Shown here piece by piece: positions 8,337 through 16,532 of a stretch of DNA of 64,000 nt. The notes beneath the pieces are model-generated. The model did not search any database. It had not been told where the DNA came from and worked only from the letters and a program-made list of their open reading frames with translations. Source of the stretch: an uncultured Bacteroidales bacterium. GTDB taxonomy: Bacteria > Bacteroidota > Bacteroidia > Bacteroidales > FEN-979. The first letter of the stretch is position 1. Each line of letters opens with the position of its first letter. The position numbers were made by a program, and so were the translations under genes. The stretch is from the NCBI GenBank assembly GCA_903877385.1, contig CAIRDP010000010.1:102103-166102 (forward strand). The letters are read 5' to 3'.

Positions 8337-10409
8337 TTATTCCCTGATAAACTTAGCTGAACCGGAAGTCCCGCCGGAGTATACCTTCAGCATATAAAGG
8401 CCCGAGGGCAAGGAATTGATATCTATTTCGGTTTTATTGCTGTTCAGCAGATGGCTTAGCATCTGCTGTCCCATGAGGTTATAAATAACCACTGATCCGT
8501 TTTGAGGCTCAGACTGAAAACCCGCCGGTAGTTCAATCGTTATTTGATCGCGGGCCGGATCAGGATAGACGATGAAACTGATTGATGGGCTCTTTTCTTC
8601 AATGCCAACACCTCCATCGATGGTCTTTAACACAGAACCTTTGTTTCCGACCAGGTATCCTGTTTTAGGGTCACTGAAATAAACATAGTGAATATCAGTG
8701 CTTGTCCCGGTAAACAGGTTAAACCAGCTTACCCCTCCATCAAGTGATTTCAGGAGGGTCCCGTTGATTCCGGTAGCATATGCCGTATTGACGGCAGGGA
8801 AACACATTGAAAAAAGGTCTTCGGTGGTATTAGAGACTACCAGGACCCAGGTAGTCCCTGCATCTGCCGTGCTGATGATTGTCCCGTTAACACCTATGGC
8901 AAATCCTGTATCTGCAGTCTTGAACATGACTGAGAGAAGGGCGTTATCGGTAGGTGATACTTTGCCCTCCCAGTTTAAGCCTCCATCGGTACTTTCCATA
9001 ATGGCCCCGAAAGCTCCAACCAGGTAACCTGTATTAGGATCGGTAAAATAGCAGGACCTGTATTCAGTGGTATAACCCCCTGCATATGCCGCTATCCAGG
9101 TTGCGCCGGCATCCGTTGTTTTGAGTATAGTTCCCTGGCTTCCCACGACAAAGCCTGTATTGGCGTCGAGGAAATAAACATAGTTCAGGTTATTGCTTGT
9201 ACCCGAGCTAAGGGTGTCCCATGAAACTCCCCCGTCGATCGTTTTTATAATCCTCCCTTTCATGCCCACGGCATAGCCTACATCGGGGCTGGTAAAGAGA
9301 ATTGACTTAAGATCAGTGCTGGTGTTTGAATTCAACAATGCCCATGTGGCTCCGGCATCGGCTGATGCTATGATAGTTCCCGACGAACCGGCAAGAAAGA
9401 TGTTCCCGTTTGAAGTAAAAGCACCTGAAAAAAGATCCTGGGTTGTGATTGAAGTCTGGCAGTTCCAGGTGGCGCCGGCATCGGTGGTCTTAATAACGGT
9501 TCCAGTATTACCAACGGCGTACAGTACGTCGGGGTTCGTGGATGTTGCAGAAACGAGGAGGTTTGAGGAGCCGGTATTTAAGAGGCTCCAGCTGTTACCG
9601 GCATCGGTTGTTTTAAGTATTCCGCCGAAACCGGTGATATAACCGATGTTGTCGTCGGTAAAGAAGACCGACATGGGCAAAAAGCTTAAGGCCCGGGTTT
9701 GAAGTTCCCAGCTTGTTCCCCCGTTCACGGTCTTCAGCACAACTCCATCAGAAGCCAGCGGATAGCTACCGCCCACAATATAACCCGTGTTCGCATCGGT
9801 AAAGTAAACCGATTTGAGGTTTACAACATAGCCTGTGAGCTGCCTCACCCAGCTTTGCCCTCCATTGTCGGTCCTGAGGATAGCTCCACTGTCGCCTGCC
9901 GCAATAGCAACAGAAGGGTTGATGAAAAAAATGGATCTGAGGTTAAGGGTAAGCCCTGTTGCAAGCACCTGCCAGTTTGCTCCGGCGTCGGTTGTTTTGG
10001 CGATCAAACCCTGGTCCCCGGCAATATAACCTGTATCGGCATTAAGAAAATGAACGGAATTAAGATTGTTATGAATGTCGGTGGAAAGAACCGACCAGCT
10101 GGCGCCGCCGTTGCTTGTCTTTAGAATCCTTCCGTACAAACCTACTGCAAACCCCTCGACAGGATCGGGAAAATCAACAGACAGGAGGTTATAATCACTC
10201 ACCGGTTCAATGGCCGACCAGGTATCTCCTCCGTTGGTCGTTTTTACGATGGCCCCGCTGTTCCCGACAGCAAAACCTGTATTCGGATCTGTGAAAATAA
10301 TGGAATTCAGGGTGCTTACCTGGGGTTTAGGATTAAGCCATTGCCAATCCTGTGATTCTGCCAGGTTCCAGAAAAGGAGCAGGGACAGAAGAATCAAAAA
10401 TTGTTTCAT
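8337..10409 (-). CDS. secreted YCF48/BNR beta-propeller protein with T9SS sorting domain
   Basis: A 690-residue exported protein with signal peptide (MKQFLILLSLLLFWNLAESQ). It carries about 14 repeats of roughly 43 residues with the pattern GYAVG..G.I.KTTDGG..W, typical of YCF48/photosystem-II-stability-like propellers. The last ~85 residues (from YPDPARDQITIELP through YNLMGQQML to LPSGLYMLKVYSGG) are a type A T9SS C-terminal sorting domain, so the protein should cross the outer membrane and be anchored or released at the surface. The function is unknown. It starts only 8 bp after the korB stop and has no -7 element of its own in that gap. Confidence 0.88.
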   Translation of the reverse strand: MKQFLILLSLLLFWNLAESQDWQWLNPKPQVSTLNSIIFTDPNTGFAVGNSGAIVKTTNGGDTWSAIEPVSDYNLLSVDFPDPVEGFAVGLYGRILKTSNGGASWSVLSTDIHNNLNSVHFLNADTGYIAGDQGLIAKTTDAGANWQVLATGLTLNLRSIFFINPSVAIAAGDSGAILRTDNGGQSWVRQLTGYVVNLKSVYFTDANTGYIVGGSYPLASDGVVLKTVNGGTSWELQTRALSFLPMSVFFTDDNIGYITGFGGILKTTDAGNSWSLLNTGSSNLLVSATSTNPDVLYAVGNTGTVIKTTDAGATWNCQTSITTQDLFSGAFTSNGNIFLAGSSGTIIASADAGATWALLNSNTSTDLKSILFTSPDVGYAVGMKGRIIKTIDGGVSWDTLSSGTSNNLNYVYFLDANTGFVVGSQGTILKTTDAGATWIAAYAGGYTTEYRSCYFTDPNTGYLVGAFGAIMESTDGGLNWEGKVSPTDNALLSVMFKTADTGFAIGVNGTIISTADAGTTWVLVVSNTTEDLFSMCFPAVNTAYATGINGTLLKSLDGGVSWFNLFTGTSTDIHYVYFSDPKTGYLVGNKGSVLKTIDGGVGIEEKSPSISFIVYPDPARDQITIELPAGFQSEPQNGSVVIYNLMGQQMLSHLLNSNKTEIDINSLPSGLYMLKVYSGGTSGSAKFIRE

Positions 10410-10417
10410 TTCTTGGA

Positions 10418-11458
10418 TTATTTTATATCCCAGACGTCTCCGCTGTTCAGCAGATCATCTACGTTCCTGATCTTGCTGTTTTCCTTTGCGTATTTGATCT
10501 GTTCTTCCACCATATCGTCGTATGTGGGAAACATAGCTGAACGGATCACTCCGAATACCATTGGGAAATGAGGAGGCGCAAGCTTAGCCAGCATCAGGTG
10601 AATGCCTGGATCCTGGTTGTATGCGTCATGAATGAGGATGTCATCCGCAGTCACTCCATTAATACCGATTTCAACGACTTCAAGCATGGTATCCTTAAGG
10701 ATGAGTCCTTTTTCATTATTCTTTCCCCAGGTCATGGGCTGGCCGTTCTTTACCAGAAGCATATTCTCATCCTTATGTTCCTTGCCTATCACATCATTAT
10801 GAGCTTTATCGGCGAAGATGATGCAGTTTTGCATGATCTCGATGATGGAAGTACCGTCATGCTTGGCTGCTTCGAACATGGCTTCGGTCATCATGGTGAT
10901 GTTGTTGTCGGGGACGCGGGCGTAGAATGTGCCCTGGGCGCCCATCACAAGTTCACCCACATTGAAAGGATGTTCTATGGTACCCTGGGGAGAGGTTTTG
11001 GTTACCTTGCCCATGGGGGTGGTTGGGGAATACTGCCCCTTGGTCAGTCCATAGATCTGGTTATTAAAGAGAAGAATATTGATATCTACGTTTCGGCGGA
11101 TGACGTGAATGAAATGGTTCCCGCCGATTGCCAGCGAGTCCCCGTCACCGGTAGCCATCCAGACACTGAGTCTTGGATTTGCAATTTTAACGCCCGTGGA
11201 AATGGCTGCGGCTCGACCGTGGATGCCATGAATACCGTAGGTGTTGACATAGTATGGGAAGCGCGATGAGCATCCGATACCGGATATCATGCAGAAGTTT
11301 TCCTTGCGGTACCCGATTTTCGGGAAAACCCTTTCAACTGCTGCAAGTATGGCATGTGCTCCGCAACCGGGGCACCATTTTACCATCTGGTCGCTTTCAA
11401 AATCGGCTTTGGACAACTGAACGGTGGTACGTTCAATGGTTGTATTTACGAAATCCAT
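10418..11458 (-). CDS. korB: 2-oxoglutarate:ferredoxin oxidoreductase, beta subunit
   Basis: Thiamine-diphosphate subunit of the ferredoxin-linked 2-oxoacid oxidoreductase that converts 2-oxoglutarate and CoA to succinyl-CoA, or runs in reverse. The 346 residues include the cluster-ligand and entry motif WCPGCGAHAILAA, GIGCSSRFPYY, and the diphosphate-binding MATGDGDSLAIGGNHF...NNQIYGLTKGQ. No ferredoxin-type cluster domain is fused. The start lies 1 bp after the korA stop, so the two subunits are co-translated. Substrate is inferred from the two-subunit KorAB architecture common in Bacteroidota. Confidence 0.9.
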   Translation of the reverse strand: MDFVNTTIERTTVQLSKADFESDQMVKWCPGCGAHAILAAVERVFPKIGYRKENFCMISGIGCSSRFPYYVNTYGIHGIHGRAAAISTGVKIANPRLSVWMATGDGDSLAIGGNHFIHVIRRNVDINILLFNNQIYGLTKGQYSPTTPMGKVTKTSPQGTIEHPFNVGELVMGAQGTFYARVPDNNITMMTEAMFEAAKHDGTSIIEIMQNCIIFADKAHNDVIGKEHKDENMLLVKNGQPMTWGKNNEKGLILKDTMLEVVEIGINGVTADDILIHDAYNQDPGIHLMLAKLAPPHFPMVFGVIRSAMFPTYDDMVEEQIKYAKENSKIRNVDDLLNSGDVWDIK

Positions 11459-11459
11459 A

Positions 11460-13310
11460 TTATTTCTCCTCCAGGATTTGATTGAATTTATCGTTTAACT
11501 CATTGATCATGAACGGCAGTCCCTGAACCTTGTTGAACTGGTGAAAGTTCGGAAGGGGGAATTTCATCTTCAGGTAGTTCACAAACTGCCCGCTGTTGAG
11601 CTCGCATACCAGGATCTTTTTAAAACCTTTCAGGACTTTTTCGGTATTTTTGGGGAGCGGACTGATGTAATGGAAATGGGCATGGCTGATGCTTTTGCCT
11701 TCAGACTGGGCTTTTTTCACTGCAGAATGCACAGCGCCATAGGTTCCTCCCCAGCTAACAACGAGAAGATCTCCTTTTTTATTGCCGTCGATTTCCTGGT
11801 CGGGGATGACATCGGCAATCTTTTCAACTTTTGCGGCACGCAGGTCAACCATGACCTGGTGGTTCATGGGATCCATGGAAACCACGCCGGTGATATTTTC
11901 TTTTTCAAGTCCGCCGATGCGGTGGCGGAGGCCGTCGGTTCCCGGGAGAGCCCACTGGCGGACGAGGGTTTCGGCATCCCGTTTATAGGGTTTGTAATCC
12001 TTGTCGTTGGCTTTGGCGATAGGCGGGTTGATCGGCGGCATTTCGGACATTTTGGGTATACGGAAGAGAGCTGATCCGAACCCGAGATAGCCATCGGTAA
12101 GAAGGATGGCCGGGGTCATATGTTCCATCGACAGTTTGGCTGTCATATAAGCATAGTTAAAGCAATTGTCGGCAGTGGAAGCAGCGATGACAATAACCGG
12201 GCCGTCGCCGTTTCTTCCGAAGAGGGCCTGCATGAGGTCCGATTGTTCCGATTTGGTGGGAAGCCCGGTAGAGGGGCCTCCGCGCTGTACGTCGACAATG
12301 ATTAGCGGAAGCTCTGTCATTACTGCAAGGCCGATGGCTTCGCTCTTTAATGAAAGGCCGGGGCCCGAGGTGGTAGTACAAGCCATGGATCCGGTATAGG
12401 CTGCTCCAATGGACGAGCATATCCCAGCGATCTCATCTTCGGCCTGGAAAACTTTTGCACCCAGTGATTTATGCTTTGCAAGTTCCATGAGGATCTCGGT
12501 GGCAGGGGTGATGGGGTAGGAGCCAAGGAATAAAGGCCTGCCCGATTTCTCGGAAGCTGCAAGCAAACCCCAGGCTGTTGCAGTGTTGCCGGTGATATTG
12601 CGATAACGGCCTTTGGGCATTTTGGCTGCACCGACCTGGATAACCGATTCCAGGGCTTCAACGGTATCTGCATAATTGTACCCGGCCTGGATCGCAACTT
12701 TATTGATCTCAACCAGCTTCGGGTTCTTTTTGAAACGTTCCTCGAAATAATTAAAGGCCATTTTCAGGTCACGGTTGAAAATAAAATACAGGATGCCGAG
12801 GGCGAACATGTTCTTGGAGCGTTCGGCTGTTTTGTTGTCAATGCCAAGTTCCTTCAGGCTTTCCTTTGTCATGGCTGTGATGGGAGCCTTGATCATATGA
12901 TAGGCTTCGAGGCTGTGATCTTCGAGGGGGTTTTGTTTATACCCTGCTTTTTCGATGGATTTTTCATCAAAAGCATCGGTGTCGACCAGGATGGTTGCGC
13001 CTTTTTTGGCCCATTTAAGGTTCGCTCTGAGTGAGGCGGGGTTCATGGAGACAAGGACGTCGACCATGTCACCAGTGGTAAAGATCTTCTCGGAGCCCAT
13101 ATGGACCTGGAAACCGGAAACCCCTGCCACGGTGTTTTGAGGAGCCCTGATTTCGGCTGGAAAATCGGGGAAAGTGGCGAGGTCATTCCCGGCCAGGGCA
13201 GCTGAGTCGGAGAATACGGAACCTGAAAGTTGCATCCCGTCGCCGGAATCGCCGACGAACTTCACAACTACGCTTTCCTTCTCTACAATTTGTCTTTTAG
13301 TGTGCGGCAT
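11460..13310 (-). CDS. korA: 2-oxoglutarate:ferredoxin oxidoreductase, fused gamma-alpha subunit
   Basis: Partner of KorB. The 616-residue protein fuses an N-terminal gamma domain (VVKFVGDSGDGMQLSGSVF, residues ~14-190) to an alpha domain. The alpha domain has the pyrimidine-binding part (FLGSYPITPATEILMELAKH, AEDEIAGICSSIGAAYTGS, TTTSGPGLSLKSEAIGLA) and the C-terminal domain (LVVSWGGTYGAVHSAV). It transfers electrons from substrate oxidation to ferredoxin. The small ferredoxin at 13663 lies just upstream on the opposite strand and could be an acceptor; that is inference. The start is preceded by a TACCTTTG element at 13334-13341. Confidence 0.92.
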   Translation of the reverse strand: MPHTKRQIVEKESVVVKFVGDSGDGMQLSGSVFSDSAALAGNDLATFPDFPAEIRAPQNTVAGVSGFQVHMGSEKIFTTGDMVDVLVSMNPASLRANLKWAKKGATILVDTDAFDEKSIEKAGYKQNPLEDHSLEAYHMIKAPITAMTKESLKELGIDNKTAERSKNMFALGILYFIFNRDLKMAFNYFEERFKKNPKLVEINKVAIQAGYNYADTVEALESVIQVGAAKMPKGRYRNITGNTATAWGLLAASEKSGRPLFLGSYPITPATEILMELAKHKSLGAKVFQAEDEIAGICSSIGAAYTGSMACTTTSGPGLSLKSEAIGLAVMTELPLIIVDVQRGGPSTGLPTKSEQSDLMQALFGRNGDGPVIVIAASTADNCFNYAYMTAKLSMEHMTPAILLTDGYLGFGSALFRIPKMSEMPPINPPIAKANDKDYKPYKRDAETLVRQWALPGTDGLRHRIGGLEKENITGVVSMDPMNHQVMVDLRAAKVEKIADVIPDQEIDGNKKGDLLVVSWGGTYGAVHSAVKKAQSEGKSISHAHFHYISPLPKNTEKVLKGFKKILVCELNSGQFVNYLKMKFPLPNFHQFNKVQGLPFMINELNDKFNQILEEK

Positions 13311-13333
13311 CGTTATGTGTTTTTTAGAGCCGA

Positions 13334-13341
13334 CAAAGGTA
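13334..13341 (-). promoter_or_regulatory. -7 promoter element of korAB
   Basis: TACCTTTG on the minus strand matches TAnnTTTG, 23 bp before the korA ATG. The mosaic repeat region begins about 38 bp further upstream, so the region around -33 to -100 is repeat-derived. Confidence 0.55.
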
Positions 13342-13379
13342 AGAAAAAATCATGATGTATGAATATCGGATGCGAGATG

Positions 13380-13466
13380 AGCAACGCAAAGCGTTGCTGA
13401 TGATAGCGCTTCGCGCTGATGTTGGCGCTTCGCGCGGATGCGGGATGAGGGCGCTTCGCGCCCGAT
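13380..13466. repeat. hairpin-rich GATGCGGGATG/GCGCTTCGCGC repeat mosaic
   Basis: Four small perfect hairpins follow each other: AGCAACGC-aaa-GCGTTGCT (13380-13398), AGCGC-ttc-GCGCT (13405-13417), GCG-cttcg-CGC (13425-13435) and GGGCGC-ttc-GCGCCC (13449-13463). They are separated by GATG words such as GGATGCGGGATGAGG. The same words, in the other orientation, appear inside the coding region at 36148-36250. The gap from 13311 to 13662 otherwise holds only the two promoters and the CCCAGTA repeat. Confidence 0.7.
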
Positions 13467-13478
13467 ATCTTGATAATT

Positions 13479-13540
13479 GGTATCCAGTAACCCAGTATCC
13501 AGTAACCCAGTACCCAGTACCCAGTACCCAGTACCCATCC
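13479..13540. repeat. tandem CCCAGTA heptamer array
   Basis: Seven to eight copies of a 7-8 bp unit (CCAGTAA, CCCAGTA, TCCAGTA and so on) run from 13484 to about 13540, ending CCCATCC. The array sits between the hairpin mosaic and the ferredoxin promoter. Slippage at such a tract would change the korA-ferredoxin spacing. Confidence 0.75.
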
Positions 13541-13595
13541 TTCCTTTCTGTTAAAAATTTCACATTACTTGTCTTTTGGGTTTGGTAAAAATGTT

Positions 13596-13603
13596 TATCT
13601 TTG
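13596..13603 (+). promoter_or_regulatory. -7 promoter element of the ferredoxin gene
   Basis: TATCTTTG on the plus strand matches TAnnTTTG, with a TTTG at 13575-13578 (17-bp spacing, a little short for a -33 box). The predicted transcript has a leader of about 50 nt before the ATG at 13663. Confidence 0.5.
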
Positions 13604-13662
13604 CAGAGGAAACAGAATTAATAACCAAGCCTGTTATTAAACAGGCATAAACTCAATAAGTC

Positions 13663-13830
13663 ATGGCTTACAAGATTAATGAAGATTGCACTGCTTGTGG
13701 AACCTGCATCGATGAGTGCCCCGTTGAAGCAATTTCCGAAGGTGATATCTATAAGATTAACCCCGAAACTTGCACCGATTGCGGAGCATGCGCTGATGTA
13801 TGCCCTGTAGAAGCAATTCATCCGGAATAA
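13663..13830 (+). CDS. 2[4Fe-4S] ferredoxin
   Basis: A 55-residue bacterial ferredoxin, an electron carrier in the cytoplasm. It has two CxxCxxCxxxCP motifs, CTACGTCIDECPVEAI and CTDCGACADVCPVEAI, eight Cys in all, in a near-perfect internal duplication. It is a complete small gene between its own promoter (13596-13603) and a strong terminator (13844-13890). Likely partners are the ferredoxin oxidoreductases encoded nearby; this is inferred from function and position only. Confidence 0.95.
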   Translation: MAYKINEDCTACGTCIDECPVEAISEGDIYKINPETCTDCGACADVCPVEAIHPE

Positions 13831-13843
13831 AAGTGCAGAAAGC

Positions 13844-13890
13844 AAACATAAGGGGCGGCTCAATTCATTGAGCCGCCCCTTATGTTTTTT
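13844..13890. terminator. bidirectional terminator between ferredoxin and lpxH
   Basis: A perfect 21-bp inverted repeat, arms 13844-13864 and 13867-13887 with a 2-nt spacer, has a GC-rich core (GGGGCGGCTC) flanked by A and T runs (T6 at 13885-13890). It lies 14 bp after the ferredoxin stop and immediately after the lpxH stop, so it can end transcription from both sides. Confidence 0.9.
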
Positions 13891-14647
13891 AGCTGAATTC
13901 TTTCAGATCGAGGGTGTTCCCGTCGAACACTGCATAGGTGAAATGAGTGATCCAGTCACCCAGAACTACTTGCGTGGCTTTTTGTGAAATGCTTGCCGCC
14001 ACGGGAAAATGATAATGCCCATAAACCAGGTAATCGAGATCGGGATGCTGTTTGATAAGATCGCGGGAATAGGTTACCAGCCTTTCATTGATCTGCCGCA
14101 GGTTCCTTTCTTCTTCCTTTTTTTCTTTTTGAAGGGCGGCATTCCGGCTCTTCCTCGACCAGAACAAGGCCATACTGATGCCCAGGTCGGGATGGATCAG
14201 CCTGAAAAGCCATTGGTTAAACCGGCTGGCAAATACTTTTTTGATAAACTTATACCCCTGGTCACCGGGGCCAAGCCCGTCGCCATGAGCCAGGTAAAAA
14301 TTTTTTCCGTTCAATGTCCTGAATTCCGGGTCCCGGTGAAGTTGTAAGCCCACCTCTTCCTGCAAATAGGAAAATGCCCACATGTCGTGGTTCCCCCTGA
14401 AAAGATGAACAGGGATGCCCGAGTCGGTAATCTCGGCAAGCATGCCCAGCAGCCTTGTATATCCCCTGGGAACCGCAGTCCTGTATTCAAACCAGAAATC
14501 AAAAAGATCACCCATCAGGAATATTTCCGAAGCATCCTTCCTGGCCATTGCTAGCCAGCGAACAAGCTTTTTTTCCCTTTCAAGGCTTTGTTTTTTATCG
14601 GGTATCCCGAGATGAAAATCCGATGCAAAATATATCTTTCCGTTCAT
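13889..14647 (-). CDS. lpxH: UDP-2,3-diacylglucosamine hydrolase
   Basis: Calcineurin-like metallophosphoesterase that removes UMP from UDP-2,3-diacylglucosamine to give lipid X in lipid A synthesis, at the inner membrane face. Metal-site motifs appear in order over 252 residues: ASDFHLGIP, MGDLFDFWFEYR, FRGNHDMW, LAHGDGLGPGDQGYK and VYGHYHFP. The helical insert (FIKKVFASRFNQWLFRLIHP) is typical of Bacteroidota LpxH. It is the last gene of a minus-strand run that begins with a toxin-antitoxin pair, with a 25-bp gap to the DUF4369 gene. Confidence 0.88.
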   Translation of the reverse strand: MNGKIYFASDFHLGIPDKKQSLEREKKLVRWLAMARKDASEIFLMGDLFDFWFEYRTAVPRGYTRLLGMLAEITDSGIPVHLFRGNHDMWAFSYLQEEVGLQLHRDPEFRTLNGKNFYLAHGDGLGPGDQGYKFIKKVFASRFNQWLFRLIHPDLGISMALFWSRKSRNAALQKEKKEEERNLRQINERLVTYSRDLIKQHPDLDYLVYGHYHFPVAASISQKATQVVLGDWITHFTYAVFDGNTLDLKEFS

Positions 14648-14672
14648 AGTACGCCGGCAAATATCGGAAATT

Positions 14673-15416
14673 TTATTTGGAATGTTGTTTCATGGTTTCT
14701 ATGGCCCTTTCCTGTATTATCCTCTGATGATGGAATGCTGCATGCTTATTGCCCGGAAAAGCCTTGTTGAGTAAACTGTCGAGCCTGAGAAAATAAACCG
14801 AGTCGGTGTTAAACGTCAATACCGGGTTTACACCCAGGCCCTGGTTCAATACGAGCAGGGAAGTGAGACTGTTCAAATGGCGGCTCAGGTATTCGATTTC
14901 AAGCGCCCTCTGCTTTTCCCATAAGGGTTTGAGCGATTCATCCAGCTTCAGCGACAGCAAGGCAAAATCAGGATCATCCTGGTGGCTCAGGAGCACATTC
15001 TCCAGCGAATCATATATTTTCCTGCCGGCATTGGTCGAATTGAAAAATTCAAGGAGGTCGCTGCTGGCTGCTGATCCTTTTAAAACGGCGCCATAAGGAA
15101 AGGATGTTGTTTCCGCAGTTACTGCAACCGAATCCCCGGGTTTAAGCTCAATCACGAGGGGCGGCCGTTCCGGCAGGCTCAGGAGGTACAGCCCTGCATC
15201 CTTTGACAAAATCCTGAACGAAAAAGTTCCCGCTGAAGCCAGGATAAGGGAATCGACTGTGGTAGAGTACTGCATCCCCAGTTCCTGCAGCTTCAGCAAC
15301 TGCCCGGTGGAGCCCTCGATTTTTCCGCTAACAAGGGTGTTCCCCTGTTTGGTCCGGATACAGGAAACAGCCATCAGCAAACATATAAGAATAAAAAAAA
15401 CTGCAAGCCTTCTCAT
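14673..15416 (-). CDS. lipoprotein with DUF4369 domain
   Basis: A 247-residue predicted lipoprotein. The signal peptide ends in a lipobox (LLMAVSC, Cys near residue 19). Residues ~25-120 match DUF4369 (VSGKIEGSTGQLLKLQEL, DAGLYLL, LKPGDSVAV), the domain often found in front of AhpC/TSA thioredoxins in Bacteroidota. Here no thioredoxin domain follows, only a helical tail. Its start overlaps the nudix stop by 4 bp (ATGA), suggesting coupled translation. The function is unknown; an envelope role is likely from the lipobox. Confidence 0.75.
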   Translation of the reverse strand: MRRLAVFFILICLLMAVSCIRTKQGNTLVSGKIEGSTGQLLKLQELGMQYSTTVDSLILASAGTFSFRILSKDAGLYLLSLPERPPLVIELKPGDSVAVTAETTSFPYGAVLKGSAASSDLLEFFNSTNAGRKIYDSLENVLLSHQDDPDFALLSLKLDESLKPLWEKQRALEIEYLSRHLNSLTSLLVLNQGLGVNPVLTFNTDSVYFLRLDSLLNKAFPGNKHAAFHHQRIIQERAIETMKQHSK

Positions 15417-15862
15417 TTCAATTCTGCTTTGATCTTCTTCACGATGAACTTATCAATAGGAAACGTAAAATCCTCTTCTTTTAGTGAGTATATCTTCATC
15501 CACCTGAAACTCTGGGCCCCGTCAATGGCCGGGATGTCGTTTTTGACTTCGGTGGATTGAAAATGGTACGGCTTTTCAATCTGCACCCTGTAATATACAT
15601 TGAACAGTTGCATGTGGGAAGGCAGCAAAGTGGTGGGCTGGTAAAAATCGGTCGTATAAAAATGGGAAATGACGCTGATTTCAGAGTTCAGTTCTTCCAT
15701 AAATTCCCTTTTCAGGCAATCTATGGTTCCTTCGCCGAATTCCAGAGCACCTCCCGGGAACTTCGTCATGTAAATGCCCAGCCGGAATTCGTCGGTGAGC
15801 AGTATGCTGCCATCCGCAGTAAACAAGCCATAGATCCTTATGTTAAATTTATTTTCAGGCAT
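15413..15862 (-). CDS. NUDIX hydrolase
   Basis: A 149-residue pyrophosphohydrolase. The Nudix box is intact: GGALEFGEGTIDCLKREFMEEL fits Gx5Ex7REUxEE at about residues 36-57. The substrate is unknown; the family hydrolyses nucleoside diphosphates linked to another group. It overlaps the vapC-like stop by 8 bp and the next gene's start by 4 bp, so it is translated as part of one tight operon with the toxin-antitoxin pair and probably lpxH. Confidence 0.88.
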   Translation of the reverse strand: MPENKFNIRIYGLFTADGSILLTDEFRLGIYMTKFPGGALEFGEGTIDCLKREFMEELNSEISVISHFYTTDFYQPTTLLPSHMQLFNVYYRVQIEKPYHFQSTEVKNDIPAIDGAQSFRWMKIYSLKEEDFTFPIDKFIVKKIKAELK

Positions 15863-16280
15863 GATTTTTTCTCCCTTTAAGGTAGGTTTCCGGACTCATG
15901 ACAGCCATTCTGCTGTGTTTGAAATCCCTGGTATTACGTGTTATGATAATGGATATCAACGGATGACTTTCTGCCGAATAATTCTGGAGCGCGTCTTCAA
16001 AATCAGTGAACTCTGAATAAATAGCCGAGTTTACTATCCCTGGCGGCATAGAGAGTGTCTTTACTATACTCTCAAGTTTTATAAACTGTGCAATGATTTT
16101 TTTATGAGAGGCTGATTTATACAGGATGTAATATGCATTGCTGTATGTCAGTGCAGAAGTGTACGCAATGACTTTACCTTTCTGAGCAAGCATAAAGATA
16201 TCTGCAGACTGTTCTGAAAATGGCAGCCGGCCAGTCAGCAGGTCAAGTATCACATCGGTATCAAGGAACAGATGATCCAT
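15855..16280 (-). CDS. PIN-domain toxin, VapC-like
   Basis: A 141-residue PIN-domain RNase. The first acidic residues of the active site are at the N-terminus (LFLDTDVILDLLTGR, Asp at the first conserved position), the middle acid lies in FTDFEDALQNY, and the last in ITRNTRDFKHSRMAVMSPE. VapC toxins cut tRNA or rRNA. The ATG follows the antitoxin stop directly (TAAATG), the usual toxin-antitoxin layout. Base composition is more AT-rich than the housekeeping genes around it, which suggests acquisition. Confidence 0.85.
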   Translation of the reverse strand: MDHLFLDTDVILDLLTGRLPFSEQSADIFMLAQKGKVIAYTSALTYSNAYYILYKSASHKKIIAQFIKLESIVKTLSMPPGIVNSAIYSEFTDFEDALQNYSAESHPLISIIITRNTRDFKHSRMAVMSPETYLKGRKNHA

Positions 16281-16532
16281 TTACCTGTATTTTTTTGTTA
16301 AGGCAGATTTCAGTTCATTTTTGTAATCAATTCCTTCTGGCAATGGGATTGATCCTTTCAAAGATGAAATCAGGGGGGAGTATGCTGATTGTTGTTCGGC
16401 CTCCTCTTTGCTTATCTGTGTCTTCAAATAGGTCTCAACCATGTTTGACAGGCTTCGTCCCGATTTACGTGCTGCAATTTTTGCTTTCATTATAACACCC
16501 TCATCTATGGTCAGAGTAAGTTTAATATTCAT
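16281..16532 (-). CDS. antitoxin, DUF6364/RHH-like
   Basis: An 83-residue protein beginning MNIKLTLTIDEGVIMKAK. A beta strand followed by helices (ARKSGRSLSNMVETYLK) is the ribbon-helix-helix pattern, and the C-terminal tail would bind and block the PIN toxin. I start it at the ATG at 16532; an in-frame start at 16583 would place the promoter element 16553-16560 inside the gene. The palindromes at and before the start suggest autorepression. Confidence 0.8.
   Translation of the reverse strand: MNIKLTLTIDEGVIMKAKIAARKSGRSLSNMVETYLKTQISKEEAEQQSAYSPLISSLKGSIPLPEGIDYKNELKSALTKKYR

Noticed and set aside
10568..11269. 233-codon plus-strand open frame
   Set aside because: Antisense shadow of korB with no family motifs.
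13324..13588. Open frames on both strands reading through the repeat island (YWVLGTGYWVTGYW, YPVTQYPV)
   Set aside because: They are translations of the CCCAGTA tandem array, not proteins.
13618..13863. 81-codon minus-strand open frame
   Set aside because: It overlaps the clear ferredoxin gene and the terminator palindrome on the other strand.
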